This document shows positions 1 to 10,722 of a stretch of DNA of 64,000 bases, piece after piece (the first letter of the stretch is position 1; every line of letters begins with the position of its first letter). The DNA lies in assembly GCF_902833145.1 (NCBI RefSeq), contig NZ_CADFEN010000005.1:1-64000 (forward strand), given 5' to 3'. Under the pieces are notes generated by a model that was given only the letters and a program-made list of their open reading frames with translations, searched no databases and was not told the origin of the DNA. The position numbers and the translations under genes were made by a program. Origin of the DNA: Burkholderia sp. BCC0506. GTDB lineage: Bacteria; Pseudomonadota; Gammaproteobacteria; Burkholderiales; Burkholderiaceae.

Positions 1-1
1 T

Positions 2-34
2 AAAACGGCCCGATCGCAAATGCGATCGGGCCGT
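2..34 (-). terminator. Rho-independent terminator downstream of rluB
   Basis: A perfect 14-bp inverted repeat (5-18 and 21-34) is followed on the minus strand by TTTTA. It lies about 115 bp past the rluB stop and reads in the same direction, so it probably ends the rluB transcript. It could also serve a gene outside the window. Confidence 0.6.
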
Positions 35-147
35 CAAGTCCCGTCCTGCTCGCTATTCCGTTCGATATCTTCGGAAAAACCTTAACTGAACGGCATTACC
101 GCTCGAGCGGGCTTTTTCATTGCTTGGCGCGCCGGGCGTGCCTGCGG

Positions 148-1905
148 TCAGAACGTCTCGTCGGCGGACAGGTAGCGCCATTGGCCCTGCGGCAGCGCGC
201 CGAGCATCACGCGGCCCATCCGGACGCGCTTCAGGCCGATCACGTCGAGGCCGACCAGTTCGCACATGCGGCGGATCTGGCGCTTCTTGCCTTCGCGCAG
301 CACGAAGCGCAACTGCTCGCCGTTCTGCCAGCTCACCATCGCAGGCTTCAGCGGGACGCCGTCGAGCTCGAGGCCGTGGCGCAGCTTCGCGAGCGATTCC
401 GCGGGGAAGTGCTGGTCGATGTCGATCAGTCGCTCGCCGAAGCGCACGCGCACCAGGTATTCCTTGTCGATGTCCGATTGCTCGCCGATCAGCTGCTTCG
501 CGATCACGCCGTTCTGCGTCAGCACGAGCAGGCCGGTGGAGTCGATGTCGAGACGGCCGGCCGGCGCAAGCGCATGCAGGTGCTGCGGCGAGAAGCGTAG
601 GGGCGAATGATCGCCGCTCCAGCGGTTCGCGCGCGTGATCAGCACGGACGCCGGCTCGTAGCCGTCTTCCGCCTGGCCCGACACGTAACCGACCGGCTTG
701 TGCAGCAGGATCGTCACTTGCGCGGCCTGCGCGGCGCTCGCCCGCTCGTCGATCTCGATCTTCTGGTCGGCGCGCACCTTGGTGCCGAGCGTGTCGATGC
801 GTTCGCCGTCGACGAGCACCCAGCCCTTTTCGATCCATTCGTCGGCTTCGCGGCGCGAGCACATGCCGAGTTCGGACATTCGCTTCGACAGGCGCATCAA
901 GCCCGTTTCGTCGCCGCGGTCGACGTCGGCGGCCTGGCGCTTGACGGGTTGCGCGGTCTTGACCGCGCCGAACGAGCGGCGCTCGCCGTCGCGCGCGGGC
1001 CGGGCCGGGCGGTCGCCGAAGCTGCGCTTCGCACCGTCGCCGGCTGCCTTGTCGCGGTAGGACGGGCGCTTGCTGTCGTCGGCGCCTGCTGCGCGGCGCG
1101 GGCGTGCATCGTCATCGTTGCGGCGCGGCGGGCGATCGGTCGACGGGCGGCGGTCGCCGAAGCTGCGCTTCGCACCTTCGCCGGCCGCCTTGTCGCGGTA
1201 GGACGGGCGCTTGCTGTCGTCGCCGCCTGCTGCGCGGCGCGGACGTGCATCGTCGTCGCTACGGCGCGGCGGGCGCTCGGACGACGTGCGGCGATCGCCG
1301 AAGCTGCGCTTCGCGCCTTCGCCGGCGGGCTTGTCGCGGTAGGACGGGCGCTTGCCTTCGTCGCCACCTGCTGCACGGCGCGGACGTGCATCGTCGTCGC
1401 TACGGCGCGGCGGGCGATCGGACGACGGGCGGCGGTCGCCGAAGCTGCGCTTCGCGCCTTCGCCGGCGGGCTTGTCGCGGTAGGACGGGCGCTTGCCTTC
1501 GTCGCCACCTGCTGCACGACGCGGACGTGCATCGTCATCGCTACGGCGCGGCGGGCGATCCGACGACGTGCGGCGCTCGCCGAAACTGCGCTTCGCACCT
1601 TCGCCGGTCGCGTTGTCGCGATACGGCGCACGCGTGCCGCGCTCGGCACCGCCTTCACGCGGCGCGCGCTTGGCCGGTGCGCGATCCGCGCCCGAGCGCT
1701 CGGCGCCAGCAGCACCGCGCGGCTTGAACGAGCGCTCGCCGGTGGTGGCGCCCGCCGCGGGCGCCTGCTTCGGGCGGGCCGGCTTGGCCGCTGCGGGCGG
1801 CGCGGCGGGACGCACGGCCTTGCGGGCGACGAGGCTGCCGGAGCGGACAGGGGCGCGAGTCGGCGACGCCGGCTTCGGATTCTTGACGGTTAATTTGGTG
1901 CGCAT
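148..1905 (-). CDS. rluB: 23S rRNA pseudouridine synthase RluB with repetitive basic N-terminal extension
   Basis: Pseudouridine synthase of the RsuA/RluB/E/F family, expected to modify 23S rRNA near position 2605. An S4 RNA-binding domain begins near residue 332 (LSKRMSELGMCSRREADEWI). The catalytic core follows, with GRLDIDSTGLLVLT near residue 450 carrying the active-site Asp. The C-terminal half has the usual RluB length. The first ~330 residues are not part of the enzyme fold: they are Arg/Asp/Pro-rich and contain about four and a half copies of a 47-residue repeat (RRPSSDRPPRRSDDDARP and following). Such basic, low-complexity extensions are common in betaproteobacterial RluB and presumably bind RNA; that role is inference. 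No partner gene is visible immediately upstream, where glnD ends 16 bp away. Confidence 0.9.
   Translation of the reverse strand: MRTKLTVKNPKPASPTRAPVRSGSLVARKAVRPAAPPAAAKPARPKQAPAAGATTGERSFKPRGAAGAERSGADRAPAKRAPREGGAERGTRAPYRDNATGEGAKRSFGERRTSSDRPPRRSDDDARPRRAAGGDEGKRPSYRDKPAGEGAKRSFGDRRPSSDRPPRRSDDDARPRRAAGGDEGKRPSYRDKPAGEGAKRSFGDRRTSSERPPRRSDDDARPRRAAGGDDSKRPSYRDKAAGEGAKRSFGDRRPSTDRPPRRNDDDARPRRAAGADDSKRPSYRDKAAGDGAKRSFGDRPARPARDGERRSFGAVKTAQPVKRQAADVDRGDETGLMRLSKRMSELGMCSRREADEWIEKGWVLVDGERIDTLGTKVRADQKIEIDERASAAQAAQVTILLHKPVGYVSGQAEDGYEPASVLITRANRWSGDHSPLRFSPQHLHALAPAGRLDIDSTGLLVLTQNGVIAKQLIGEQSDIDKEYLVRVRFGERLIDIDQHFPAESLAKLRHGLELDGVPLKPAMVSWQNGEQLRFVLREGKKRQIRRMCELVGLDVIGLKRVRMGRVMLGALPQGQWRYLSADETF
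1011..1584 (-). repeat. 141-bp in-frame tandem repeats in rluB
   Basis: The anchor ggtcgccgaa or a close variant recurs at 1011, 1152, 1293, 1434 and 1575, an exact 141-bp period (47 codons). Four full units and a partial one are present and differ by scattered substitutions. Unit length is a multiple of three, so copy-number change would keep the reading frame. Confidence 0.9.
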
Positions 1906-1921
1906 AAACGCTGGGATTCAT

Positions 1922-4498
1922 TCAGACTGCGATCGCGCGCAGCAATTCGGTTTCGAGCTGGATCTGCAGGCGGTTGTCGGACAGGCCGGCGCCCGCGAGC
2001 AGGAAGATGTCTTCGACGCGCTCGCCGAGCGTATTGATCCGCGCCGCATGGACGCCGATCCGGTGCTCGGCGAGTACGCGCGCGATCGAATAGAGAAGGC
2101 CCGGCCGGTCGTTGGCCGACACGGACAGGATGTAGTACTGGCCGCGCTCGTCGGCCCGCAGGTCGACGCGCGGCGTGATCGGAAACGTCCGGGACAGCCT
2201 CGACAGGCGCCCCTTCGCCGGTTCCGGCAGCGGCGCGGTTTCGGCGAGCCGCGTCGCGAGTTGCTGCTCGACGAGATTCGCGATGTCGCGGTAACGCACG
2301 TCGTGTTCGGTCTGCGTGACGATGAAGTTGTCGAGCGCATAACCATGGCGCGTGGTGCTGACGCGCGCGTCGAGCACCGACAGCCCGTTGCGGTCGAAAT
2401 ACGCGCAGATGCCCGCGAACAGGTCGGGGCGGTCCTTCACGTACACGAGCACCTGCAGCGCGTCGCCGATCGGCGACGGCCGTGCGCGGACGATCGCCGT
2501 TTCGGCGTTCACGTGCCGGTACAGCACGCGCGTCTGCCACGCGATGTCGGCCGCGTCGTGACGCAGGAAGAAGCCGACGTCGAGCTGATCCCACAACGCG
2601 CGGTGCGCGTCGTCGGGCACGGTTTCCAGGCGCAGCAGCGCGAGCGCCTGCTCCTGCCGCGACTTCAGCTCCGAGTGCGCGTCGGGGTTCGCGCCGCCGA
2701 GCACCGCGAGCGTGATGCGGTAGAGATCCTCGAGCAGCTTGCCCTTCCACGTGTTCCACACCTTCGGGCTCGTGCCGCGGATATCGGCGACGGTCAGCAG
2801 GTAGAGCGCGGTGAGGTAGCGTTCGTTGCCGACGATTTCGGCGAAACGCTTGATGACCTCGGGGTCGCTCGTGTCCTGTTTCTGCGCGACCTGGCTCATC
2901 GTCAGGTGATGCTGGACGAGCCACACGATCAGCGCCGCGTCGTCGCCGGCGATGCCGTGCTCGCGGCAGAAGCGCCGTGCGTCGGCCATCCCGAGCGTCG
3001 AGTGATCGCCGCCGCGGCCTTTCGCGATGTCGTGGAACAGCGCCGCGACATACAGCACCCACGGGCGCTCGAAGTTGCCGATCAGCTGGCTGCAGAACGG
3101 GTATTCGTGCGCATGCTCGGCCACCGCGAAGCGGCGGATGTTGCGCAGCACCATCAGGATGTGCTGGTCGACCGTGTACACGTGGTACAGGTCGTGCTGC
3201 ATCTGGCCGACGATGCGGCGGAAATTCAGCAGGTAGCGGCCGAGCACGCTCGTCTGGTTCATCAGCCGGAACGCATGCGTGATGCCCTCGGGCTGCTGCA
3301 GGATCTGCATGAACGTGCGGCGGTTCTGCGGATCGCGGCGCCACGCATTGTTCATGATTTCGCGCGAGTTGTACAGCGCACGCAGCGTGCGGGCGGACAG
3401 GCCCTTCACGCCGCGCGTCGTTTCGTACAGCAGGAAGGCTTCGAGGATCGCGTCGGGATGGCGTTCGAACACGCCGTCGTCGATGATCTCGAGCATCCCC
3501 TGTTTCTCGACGAAGCGATCGGCCGACAGCACGCGCGTGATGCCGCTCGTCGCGGGGAAGAGCTGCGCCTCGATGTTCTGGATCAGGATCGTCGCGAGCT
3601 GCGTGACCGCCTTCGCGGCCCAGTAGTAGCGGCGCATCAACTGCTCGCTCGCGCGCTTGGCCTGCGTCGGCTGGTAGCCGAAGCTCTCGGCGGCCTGCGT
3701 CTGCAGATCGAACACGAGCATGTCCTGGCGGCGCCCGGCGATCACGTGCAGCCGGGCGCGCAACGTCTTCAGGAAGCCTTCGTTGCGGCGCAGCTCGCGC
3801 GCTTCGCGCTCGGTGATGAGGCCGCGCGTATCGAGTTCGCGCCAGCTGCTGCCGAAGCCGGCCGCGCGCGCGATCCACAGGATCGTCTGCAGGTCGCGCA
3901 GGCCGCCGGGGCTTTCCTTCACGTTCGGCTCGAGGCTGTACGGCGTGTCCTGGAACTTCGCGTGGCGCTGGCGCATCTCGAGCACCTTCGCGGTAAAGAA
4001 CGCGCGGGCGTCGAGCGCTTCGTGGTAGCGCACGGTGAAGCGCTCGAACAGCGCGGTGCTGCCGACGATGCGGCGCGCTTCCAGCAGCGAGGTCTGCACC
4101 GTGACGTCCTGCGACGCCTCCTCGATGCATTGCGCGACCGTACGCACGCTGCTGCCGATCTCGAGGCCGAGGTCCCACGCCATGCCGATGAAGCGCTCGA
4201 TGCGCGCGTCGAGCGCCGCGTCGTGCGCCTCGGGCAGCAGCACGAGGATGTCGACGTCGGAATAGGGCGCGAGCTCGCCGCGCCCGTAGCCGCCGACCGC
4301 GACGAGCGCGAGCGTCGCGGGCAGCCCGCAGTCGTCCCACACGCGCTTCAATGCGTCGTCGGTGAGTTTCGACAGCGCGTGCATCAGCGACGCGACGTTC
4401 GCCGCGCGGCGAAAACGCTCGAGCATCTCCGTCTTGGCGGCCTTGAATTCGGCGCGCCGCGACAGCGCTTCGGGCGAGGGGGCAGCGTGAGCGCTCAT
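1922..4498 (-). CDS. glnD: [Protein-PII] uridylyltransferase / uridylyl-removing enzyme
   Basis: Bifunctional nitrogen sensor that uridylylates PII under glutamine limitation and removes UMP when glutamine is high. The nucleotidyltransferase motif [15 protein letters not shown] lies near residues 70-85. An HD phosphohydrolase motif, [14 protein letters not shown], is near residue 490. Two C-terminal ACT domains (near 690 and 795) are the glutamine-sensing part. The start at 4498 gives 858 residues, the normal family size. The frame stays open upstream through map, but that stretch is not GlnD sequence. The gene is 47 bp downstream of map on the same strand and probably co-transcribed with it. 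Confidence 0.96.
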   Translation of the reverse strand: MSAHAAPSPEALSRRAEFKAAKTEMLERFRRAANVASLMHALSKLTDDALKRVWDDCGLPATLALVAVGGYGRGELAPYSDVDILVLLPEAHDAALDARIERFIGMAWDLGLEIGSSVRTVAQCIEEASQDVTVQTSLLEARRIVGSTALFERFTVRYHEALDARAFFTAKVLEMRQRHAKFQDTPYSLEPNVKESPGGLRDLQTILWIARAAGFGSSWRELDTRGLITEREARELRRNEGFLKTLRARLHVIAGRRQDMLVFDLQTQAAESFGYQPTQAKRASEQLMRRYYWAAKAVTQLATILIQNIEAQLFPATSGITRVLSADRFVEKQGMLEIIDDGVFERHPDAILEAFLLYETTRGVKGLSARTLRALYNSREIMNNAWRRDPQNRRTFMQILQQPEGITHAFRLMNQTSVLGRYLLNFRRIVGQMQHDLYHVYTVDQHILMVLRNIRRFAVAEHAHEYPFCSQLIGNFERPWVLYVAALFHDIAKGRGGDHSTLGMADARRFCREHGIAGDDAALIVWLVQHHLTMSQVAQKQDTSDPEVIKRFAEIVGNERYLTALYLLTVADIRGTSPKVWNTWKGKLLEDLYRITLAVLGGANPDAHSELKSRQEQALALLRLETVPDDAHRALWDQLDVGFFLRHDAADIAWQTRVLYRHVNAETAIVRARPSPIGDALQVLVYVKDRPDLFAGICAYFDRNGLSVLDARVSTTRHGYALDNFIVTQTEHDVRYRDIANLVEQQLATRLAETAPLPEPAKGRLSRLSRTFPITPRVDLRADERGQYYILSVSANDRPGLLYSIARVLAEHRIGVHAARINTLGERVEDIFLLAGAGLSDNRLQIQLETELLRAIAV

Positions 4499-4545
4499 GG
4501 GCGGCCGTTCAGGTGCGAAAGTGGGGCGATCGGATGCGACGGCGC

Positions 4546-5361
4546 TCAGACGGCGGCGGCCGGCTGAGCGAACACGGGGCGCGCCGGCGTGCCGGCCGAC
4601 ACGGTCAGCACTTCGTAGCCGGTTTCGGTGACGAGCACCGTATGCTCCCACTGCGCGGACAGGCTGCGGTCGCGCGTCTTGACCGTCCACTGGTCGGGCA
4701 TCGTGCGGATGTCGCGCTTGCCGGCGTTGATCATCGGCTCGATCGTGAAGATCATCCCGGCCTTCAGCTCGATGCCGGTGCCCGGGCGGCCGTAGTGGAC
4801 GACCTGCGGATCCTCGTGGAACACCGTGCCGATGCCGTGCCCGCAGTATTCGCGCACGACGCTGTAGCCCTGTGCCTCCGCGTGCTTCTGGATCGCGTAG
4901 CCGATGTCGCCGAGGTGCGCGCCGGGCTTGACCTGGTCGATGCCGAGCCACATGCATTCGTAGGTGGTCTGCACGAGGCGCTTCGCGAGGATCGACCCCT
5001 CGCCGACGATGAACATCCGGCTGGTGTCGCCGAAGTAGCCGTTCTTGATCACGGTGATGTCGATGTTCAGCGCGTCGCCGTTCTTGAGCACCTTCTCGCC
5101 GGGAATGCCGTGGCAGATCACGTCGTTGACCGAAATGCAGGTGGCCTTCGGGTACGGCGGATAGCCGGGCGGCTGATAGTTCAGCGGCGCGGGGATCGTG
5201 CCTTGCTCGTTGAGCATGTACTCGTGGCAGAGGCGGTCGAGTTCGGCGGTCGTGACGCCCGCGACCACGTGCGGCGTGATGAAGTCGAGCACTTCGCTCG
5301 CGAGACGGCAGGCGACGCGCATCTCCGCGATATCGTGTTCGTTTTTGAGCGTAATAGCCAT
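4546..5361 (-). CDS. map: Type I methionine aminopeptidase
   Basis: Removes the initiator methionine from nascent proteins. The 271-residue chain has all five metal ligands of the pita-bread fold: Asp101 and Asp112, His175 (in [10 protein letters not shown]), Glu208 (in FTIEPM) and Glu239 (in QWEHT). There is no N-terminal zinc-finger extension, as expected for type Ia bacterial enzymes. It is divergent from rpsB across a 379-bp intergenic region, an arrangement typical of proteobacteria. Confidence 0.97.
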   Translation of the reverse strand: MAITLKNEHDIAEMRVACRLASEVLDFITPHVVAGVTTAELDRLCHEYMLNEQGTIPAPLNYQPPGYPPYPKATCISVNDVICHGIPGEKVLKNGDALNIDITVIKNGYFGDTSRMFIVGEGSILAKRLVQTTYECMWLGIDQVKPGAHLGDIGYAIQKHAEAQGYSVVREYCGHGIGTVFHEDPQVVHYGRPGTGIELKAGMIFTIEPMINAGKRDIRTMPDQWTVKTRDRSLSAQWEHTVLVTETGYEVLTVSAGTPARPVFAQPAAAV

Positions 5362-5501
5362 CGAGGTATGCCTGGAATGCGGTGAATTGACGGATTATCG
5401 CACCTTATGGCGGGCCTCGCAGCCCCTGCCGGCCGCGCGGATGCGGGTTTTCGCGGATTGTCCGGCCCGCTGCCGCGCGGCACGCGAAAGTGCCGCGCGA
5501 C

Positions 5502-5531
5502 TTGAGAGCGGACAAATCGGCGTGCTATACT
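5502..5531 (+). promoter_or_regulatory. Sigma-70-type promoter of rpsB with extended -10
   Basis: TTGAGA (5502-5507) and TATACT (5526-5531) are separated by 18 bp. A TG pair at 5523-5524 precedes the -10 hexamer in the extended -10 position. Transcription would start near 5538, leaving a leader of about 200 nt before rpsB. Confidence 0.7.
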
Positions 5532-5553
5532 CTCTGGCTAAGTCGATATCCAA

Positions 5554-5584
5554 ATGCCGAATTTGCCCCAATTTGGGGTGGCAT
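5554..5584 (+). promoter_or_regulatory. Nested inverted repeat in the rpsB leader
   Basis: An outer pair, atgcc (5554-5558) and ggcat (5580-5584), encloses the palindrome ccccaatttgggg (5566-5578). It lies about 15-45 nt into the predicted transcript. In several bacteria the rpsB leader binds S2 for feedback control; whether this element does so is inference. Confidence 0.4.
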
Positions 5585-5740
5585 CGCGGTGACAGGCTTA
5601 CGGCACGGGCGTTTTTGCGCGTGCCGAATCGCAAGCCGGCGCAACCAGGGTGCCGGCCGCGCGGAATTCGCGCCCAGCGGGGCGGGTTCGCGCGGCGGTA
5701 CGGCGGCCGGCTTAAGACCCAACCCTCGTGGAGAATTTAC

Positions 5741-6481
5741 ATGGCAGTCACGATGCGCCAAATGCTGGAAGCGGGTGTCCACTTCGGTCACCAGACGCGC
5801 TTCTGGAACCCGAAGATGGCTCCGTTCATTTTCGGTCACCGCAACAAGATTCACATCATCAACCTCGAAAAGACGCTGCCGATGTTCACGGACGCACAGA
5901 AGTACGTGCGCCAGCTGGCAGCGAACCGCGGCACGATCCTGTTCGTCGGCACGAAGCGCCAGTCGCGTGACACGATCGCCCAGGAAGCGCAACGTGCGGG
6001 CATGCCGTACGTCAACGCACGCTGGCTCGGCGGCATGATGACGAACTTCAAGACGCTGAAGGTGTCGATCAAGCGCCTGAAGGACATGGAAGCGGCCGTC
6101 GAGGCGGGCGAGCTCGAGAAGATGAGCAAGAAGGAAGCGCTGCTGTTCGAGCGCGAAATCGCCAAGCTGCAGAAGTCGATCGGCGGCGTGAAGGACATGG
6201 GCGGCATTCCGGACGCGATCTTCGTCGTCGACGTCGGCTACCACAAGATCGCCGTCACGGAAGCGAACAAGCTGGGCGTGCCGGTCATCGCCGTGGTCGA
6301 TACGAACCACTCGCCGGAAGGCGTGGATTACGTGATCCCGGGTAACGACGACTCGAGCAAGGCAGTCGCGCTGTACGCGCAGGGCGTGGCCGATGCGATC
6401 CTCGAAGGCCGTGCGAACGCGGTCAACGAAGTGGTCCAGGCTGTGCGTGGCGACGACGAGTACGTCGAGGAAAACGCGTAA
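5741..6481 (+). CDS. rpsB: 30S ribosomal protein S2
   Basis: Small-subunit protein S2, 246 residues, within the usual range. The N-terminus [20 protein letters not shown] and the internal GGMMTNFKT are family hallmarks. The ATG at 5741 follows a short GTGGAG ribosome-binding site at 5729. The gene starts the conserved rpsB-tsf-pyrH-frr order. A terminator-like hairpin separates it from tsf, so downstream expression may be attenuated. Confidence 0.98.
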   Translation: MAVTMRQMLEAGVHFGHQTRFWNPKMAPFIFGHRNKIHIINLEKTLPMFTDAQKYVRQLAANRGTILFVGTKRQSRDTIAQEAQRAGMPYVNARWLGGMMTNFKTLKVSIKRLKDMEAAVEAGELEKMSKKEALLFEREIAKLQKSIGGVKDMGGIPDAIFVVDVGYHKIAVTEANKLGVPVIAVVDTNHSPEGVDYVIPGNDDSSKAVALYAQGVADAILEGRANAVNEVVQAVRGDDEYVEENA

Positions 6482-6499
6482 CTGGCCCCGAGCCGGCGC

Positions 6500-6532
6500 A
6501 AAAAGGGGGCTCTCAACAGGCCCCCTTTTTTT
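6500..6532 (+). terminator. Terminator/attenuator between rpsB and tsf
   Basis: An 11-bp stem (aaaaagggggc, 6500-6510, with gccccc plus T-run, 6520-6530) has a 9-nt loop and ends in seven T. It would stop part of the rpsB transcripts before tsf, allowing S2 and EF-Ts to be made in different amounts. Confidence 0.75.
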
Positions 6533-6643
6533 AAGCTTGTGCGCCGGACCTGATCGCGCCGAAGCGGCGCGGGTCCGGAAACGAATCTCGGCCGTTCGCG
6601 TCCAAGCGGGCGGCGTTGTGAATACAGACTCAAGGAGCGAATG

Positions 6644-7525
6644 ATGGCGGCAATTACCGCAAGCATGGTGGCAGAACTGCGCGCAAAGACCGACGCACCG
6701 ATGATGGAGTGCAAGAAGGCGCTGACGGAAGCCGACGGCGATCTGGCCAAGGCTGAAGAACTGCTGCGCGTCAAGCTCGGCAACAAGGCGAGCAAGGCGG
6801 CATCGCGCGTGACGGCCGAAGGCGTCGTCGCATCGTTCGTCGGCGGCAACGCAGGCGCGCTGGTCGAACTGAACTGCGAAACCGACTTCGTCGCGAAGAA
6901 CGACGACTTCCTCGCGTTCTCGAAGACGGTGGCGGAACTCGTCGCGACGAAGAACCCGGCCGACGTGGCCGCGCTGTCGGCACTGCCGCTCGACGGCAAG
7001 ACGGTCGACGAAGTGCGTCTGGCGCTGGTCGGCAAGATCGGCGAGAACATCTCGATCCGCCGTTTCGTCCGTTTCGAAACCGCGAACAAGATCGCGACGT
7101 ACCTGCACGGCGCGCGTATCGGCGTGATCGTCGAGTACACGGGCGCGGACGAGCAGGTCGGCAAGGACGTCGCGATGCACATCGCGGCGATGAAGCCGGT
7201 CGCGCTGTCGTCGGCCGACGTGCCGGCGGAACTGATCGAGACGGAACGCCGCGTGGCCGAGCAGAAGGCTGCGGAATCGGGCAAGCCGGCCGAAATCGTC
7301 GCGAAGATGGTCGACGGCAGCGTCCAGAAGTACCTGAAGGAAGTGTCGCTGCTGAACCAGACGTTCGTGAAGAACGACAAGCAGACGATCGAGCAGATGC
7401 TGAAGGCAGCGAATGCGGCGGTGCAGAAGTTCGCGCTGTTCGTCGTCGGCGAAGGCATCGAGAAGCGCCAGGACGACTTCGCCGCCGAAGTGGCCGCGCA
7501 AGTCGCAGCAGCAAAGCAGCAGTAA
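6644..7525 (+). CDS. tsf: Elongation factor Ts
   Basis: Nucleotide-exchange factor for EF-Tu, 293 residues. The UBA-like N-terminal domain carries the signature [19 protein letters not shown], and [13 protein letters not shown] is the second EF-Ts signature. Two ATG codons are adjacent (6641 and 6644). The second is preferred because AAGGAG at 6632-6637 sits 6 nt before it and because the mature family N-terminus is MAAITA. It follows the rpsB attenuator. Confidence 0.97.
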   Translation: MAAITASMVAELRAKTDAPMMECKKALTEADGDLAKAEELLRVKLGNKASKAASRVTAEGVVASFVGGNAGALVELNCETDFVAKNDDFLAFSKTVAELVATKNPADVAALSALPLDGKTVDEVRLALVGKIGENISIRRFVRFETANKIATYLHGARIGVIVEYTGADEQVGKDVAMHIAAMKPVALSSADVPAELIETERRVAEQKAAESGKPAEIVAKMVDGSVQKYLKEVSLLNQTFVKNDKQTIEQMLKAANAAVQKFALFVVGEGIEKRQDDFAAEVAAQVAAAKQQ

Positions 7526-8395
<870 letters not shown>

Positions 8396-8499
8396 ACTCC
8401 CGCGGATGCGGGCGAACGGCGCGGGTTGCCGGCCGCGGCGCGCGACATGCGCCGGGCGGAGCTCGCGTTCTTTGAAGGTTTGAAGGTTCGGAGGTTGAA

Positions 8500-9060
8500 A
8501 TGAGTGTCGCTGATGTGAAGAAGGGCGTCGAGCAAAAGATGCAGCGCTCGATCGAAGCGTTCAAGAACGATCTGGCCAAGATCCGTACGGGCCGTGCACA
8601 CACCGGTCTGCTCGATCACGTGCAGGTCGACTACTACGGCTCGATGGTGCCGATCTCGCAGGTCGCGAACCTGACGCTCGTCGATGCGCGCACGATCGGC
8701 GTGCAGCCGTGGGAAAAGAACATGGTCGCGAAGGTCGAGAAGGCCATCCGCGAAGCGGACCTGGGCCTGAACCCGGCAACGGCCGGCGACCTGATCCGCG
8801 TGCCGATGCCCGCGCTGACGGAAGAGCGCCGCCGCGAGCTGACCAAGGTCGTGAAGAGCGAAGGCGAAACGGCCAAGGTCGCGATCCGCAACCTGCGCCG
8901 CGACGCGAACGAAGCGCTGAAGAAGCTCGTGAAGGACAAGGAAATCTCGGAAGACGACGAGCGCCGCGCGAGCGACGACGTGCAGAAGCTGACCGACAAG
9001 CACGTTGCCGAAGTCGACAAGCTCGTGCAGAGCAAGGAAGCCGAGATCATGACGGTCTGA
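8500..9060 (+). CDS. frr: Ribosome recycling factor
   Basis: Splits the post-termination ribosome together with EF-G. The 186 residues match the family length. [21 protein letters not shown] is represented by [13 protein letters not shown] near residue 30, and the long helical hairpin ends in the typical KEAEIMTV. A good ribosome-binding site, GGAGGT, lies at 8489-8494. Confidence 0.98.
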
Positions 9061-9109
9061 CGACCGTCCTCGCGCGCCGCCTTCTTCCCGCATTACTGTC
9101 TCAACGGCC

Positions 9110-9892
9110 ATGACCTATACCAGCTCTACCGTTCGCGTGCCTGACGTCGGCGTCGTGCCGCGTCACATCGCGATCATCATGGACGGCAACGGCCGTTGGG
9201 CGACCGAACGCCGCTTGCCGCGCGTCGCGGGGCACACCCGCGGCGTCGATGCCGTGCGGGCGGTGGTCGAAGGCTGCGCGCGCGCCGGCGTCGAGTACCT
9301 GACGCTGTTCGCGTTCAGTTCGGAAAACTGGCGTCGGCCGACCGACGAAGTGTCGTTCCTGATGCGGCTGTTCATCACCGCGCTCGAGCGCGAAGTGGGC
9401 AAGCTGCACGCGAACGGGATCCGCCTGCGTGTCGTCGGCGATCTCGACCGTTTCGAGCCGCGCATCCGCGAACTGATTCGCCGCGCCGAAACCAAGACGG
9501 CGCGCAATACCCGTCTGACGCTCACCATCGCGGCCAACTACGGCGGCCGGTGGGACATCCTGCAGGCGACGAAGAAGCTCGTCGAGCAGGCCGTGCGCGA
9601 AGGTCGCGAGGTCGAAGTGACCGAGGAAGCCTTCGCGCCGCACCTGGCAATGGCCTACGCGCCGGAGCCCGATCTTTTCATCCGCACCGGCGGCGAGCAG
9701 CGTGTCAGCAACTTCCTGCTGTGGCAGCTCGCGTACGCCGAATTCTATTTCACCGACAAGTACTGGCCGGATTTCGACGGCGCGGCACTGGCCGACGCGA
9801 TGGCGTCGTATACCGAGCGCGAGCGCCGTTTCGGGCGCACCAGTGCGCAGCTCGAACCGCAATCGCAGAACGCCGACTCCCTTTCATGCTGA
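9110..9892 (+). CDS. uppS: Undecaprenyl diphosphate synthase (cis-prenyltransferase)
   Basis: Condenses isopentenyl diphosphate onto farnesyl diphosphate to make the C55 lipid carrier for peptidoglycan and O-antigen. The pyrophosphate-binding motif [13 protein letters not shown] begins near residue 18, and the conserved [11 protein letters not shown] and [15 protein letters not shown] follow. Length is 260 residues. It starts 49 bp after frr. Its last 7 bp overlap cdsA, indicating translational coupling with the next envelope-lipid gene. Confidence 0.97.
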   Translation: MTYTSSTVRVPDVGVVPRHIAIIMDGNGRWATERRLPRVAGHTRGVDAVRAVVEGCARAGVEYLTLFAFSSENWRRPTDEVSFLMRLFITALEREVGKLHANGIRLRVVGDLDRFEPRIRELIRRAETKTARNTRLTLTIAANYGGRWDILQATKKLVEQAVREGREVEVTEEAFAPHLAMAYAPEPDLFIRTGGEQRVSNFLLWQLAYAEFYFTDKYWPDFDGAALADAMASYTERERRFGRTSAQLEPQSQNADSLSC

Positions 9893-10707
9893 AAACCCGT
9901 GTGATCACGGCGATCGCGATGCTGGCGGTGCTGCTGCCGGTGACGCTGTTCGCGCCGCTCGCCGGGTTCGGCGCGCTGATCGGCGTCGTGCTGGTGTTCG
10001 CCGCGTGGGAGTGGGCGCGCCTCCTGAAGCTCGGCGGCGCCGGCCCGATTGTCTATGCGCTCGTCGCGGCGCTCGCGCTCGCGGCCACCACGCCGCTCGG
10101 CGTCGATGCGGCTTCGTCCCGTCCCCTTTTCATGGCGGCCGGCGTGTTCTGGCTGCTGGTCGGCCCGTTCGCGCTGCGGCGCAAGCCCGAACTCGCGGGC
10201 GGCGTCTGGCGCCCGTTCCTGCTGGCCGCCGGTCTCGTCGTGTTCGCCGCCTGCTGGCACGCGCTCGTTGCAGCCCGCGCGCAGGGCGTGCCGTTCGTGC
10301 TATCGCTGCTTCTGGTCGTCTGGCTGGCCGATATCGGCGCATACTTCGCGGGCAAGGCCTTCGGAAAGCGTAAACTGGCCGTCACGATCAGCCCCGGCAA
10401 GAGCTGGGAGGGCGCGATCGGCGGCTGGTTCGCGGTGATGGTCGTGGCCGGTGTCGCGATGGTCGTGCACGCATTCGAACCGACCCTGTTTTCCGCATTC
10501 GCCGCGCGCTACGGCATGCCCGGCGCGTGGGCCGCGCTGACGCTGCTGGTCGCGTACAGCGTGATCGGCGACCTGTTCGAGTCGCTGCTGAAGCGGCAGG
10601 CGGGCGTGAAGGATTCGAGCGGACTGCTGCCGGGCCACGGCGGCGTGCTCGATCGTGTCGACGCGCTGCTGCCGGTGCTGCCGCTCGCGATGCTGCTGCT
10701 TGGTTAA
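9886..10707 (+). CDS. cdsA: Phosphatidate cytidylyltransferase (CDP-diglyceride synthase)
   Basis: Integral membrane enzyme making CDP-diacylglycerol, the precursor of all bacterial phospholipids. The 273-residue chain is mostly hydrophobic helices starting at the N-terminus. It ends with the family signature, here [20 protein letters not shown]. The start at 9886 ([10 protein letters not shown]) overlaps uppS by 7 bp. dxr follows after 15 bp. Confidence 0.96.
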   Translation: MLKTRVITAIAMLAVLLPVTLFAPLAGFGALIGVVLVFAAWEWARLLKLGGAGPIVYALVAALALAATTPLGVDAASSRPLFMAAGVFWLLVGPFALRRKPELAGGVWRPFLLAAGLVVFAACWHALVAARAQGVPFVLSLLLVVWLADIGAYFAGKAFGKRKLAVTISPGKSWEGAIGGWFAVMVVAGVAMVVHAFEPTLFSAFAARYGMPGAWAALTLLVAYSVIGDLFESLLKRQAGVKDSSGLLPGHGGVLDRVDALLPVLPLAMLLLG

Positions 10708-10722
10708 ACCCTTATTCCTGTT

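Larger units (their letters stand above)
5362..5740. other. map/rpsB divergent intergenic region and rpsB leader
   Basis: This stretch holds the rpsB promoter and a ~200-nt untranslated leader with a nested palindrome. No coding sequence was recognised, although frames stay open because of the base composition. A minus-strand promoter for map must also lie here but none stands out. Confidence 0.7.

Noticed and set aside
99-116. Palindrome followed by TTTTT on the plus strand
   Set aside because: Realistic stem is only 4 bp; too weak to call a terminator.
1011-1620. Regular repeats suggestive of a CRISPR array
   Set aside because: The 141-bp units are contiguous, in frame with rluB and have no unique spacers.
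1493-4567. A 1024-codon plus-strand frame across rluB and glnD
   Set aside because: Lies antisense to two well-identified genes and has the Arg/Ala/Val composition of a GC-driven shadow.
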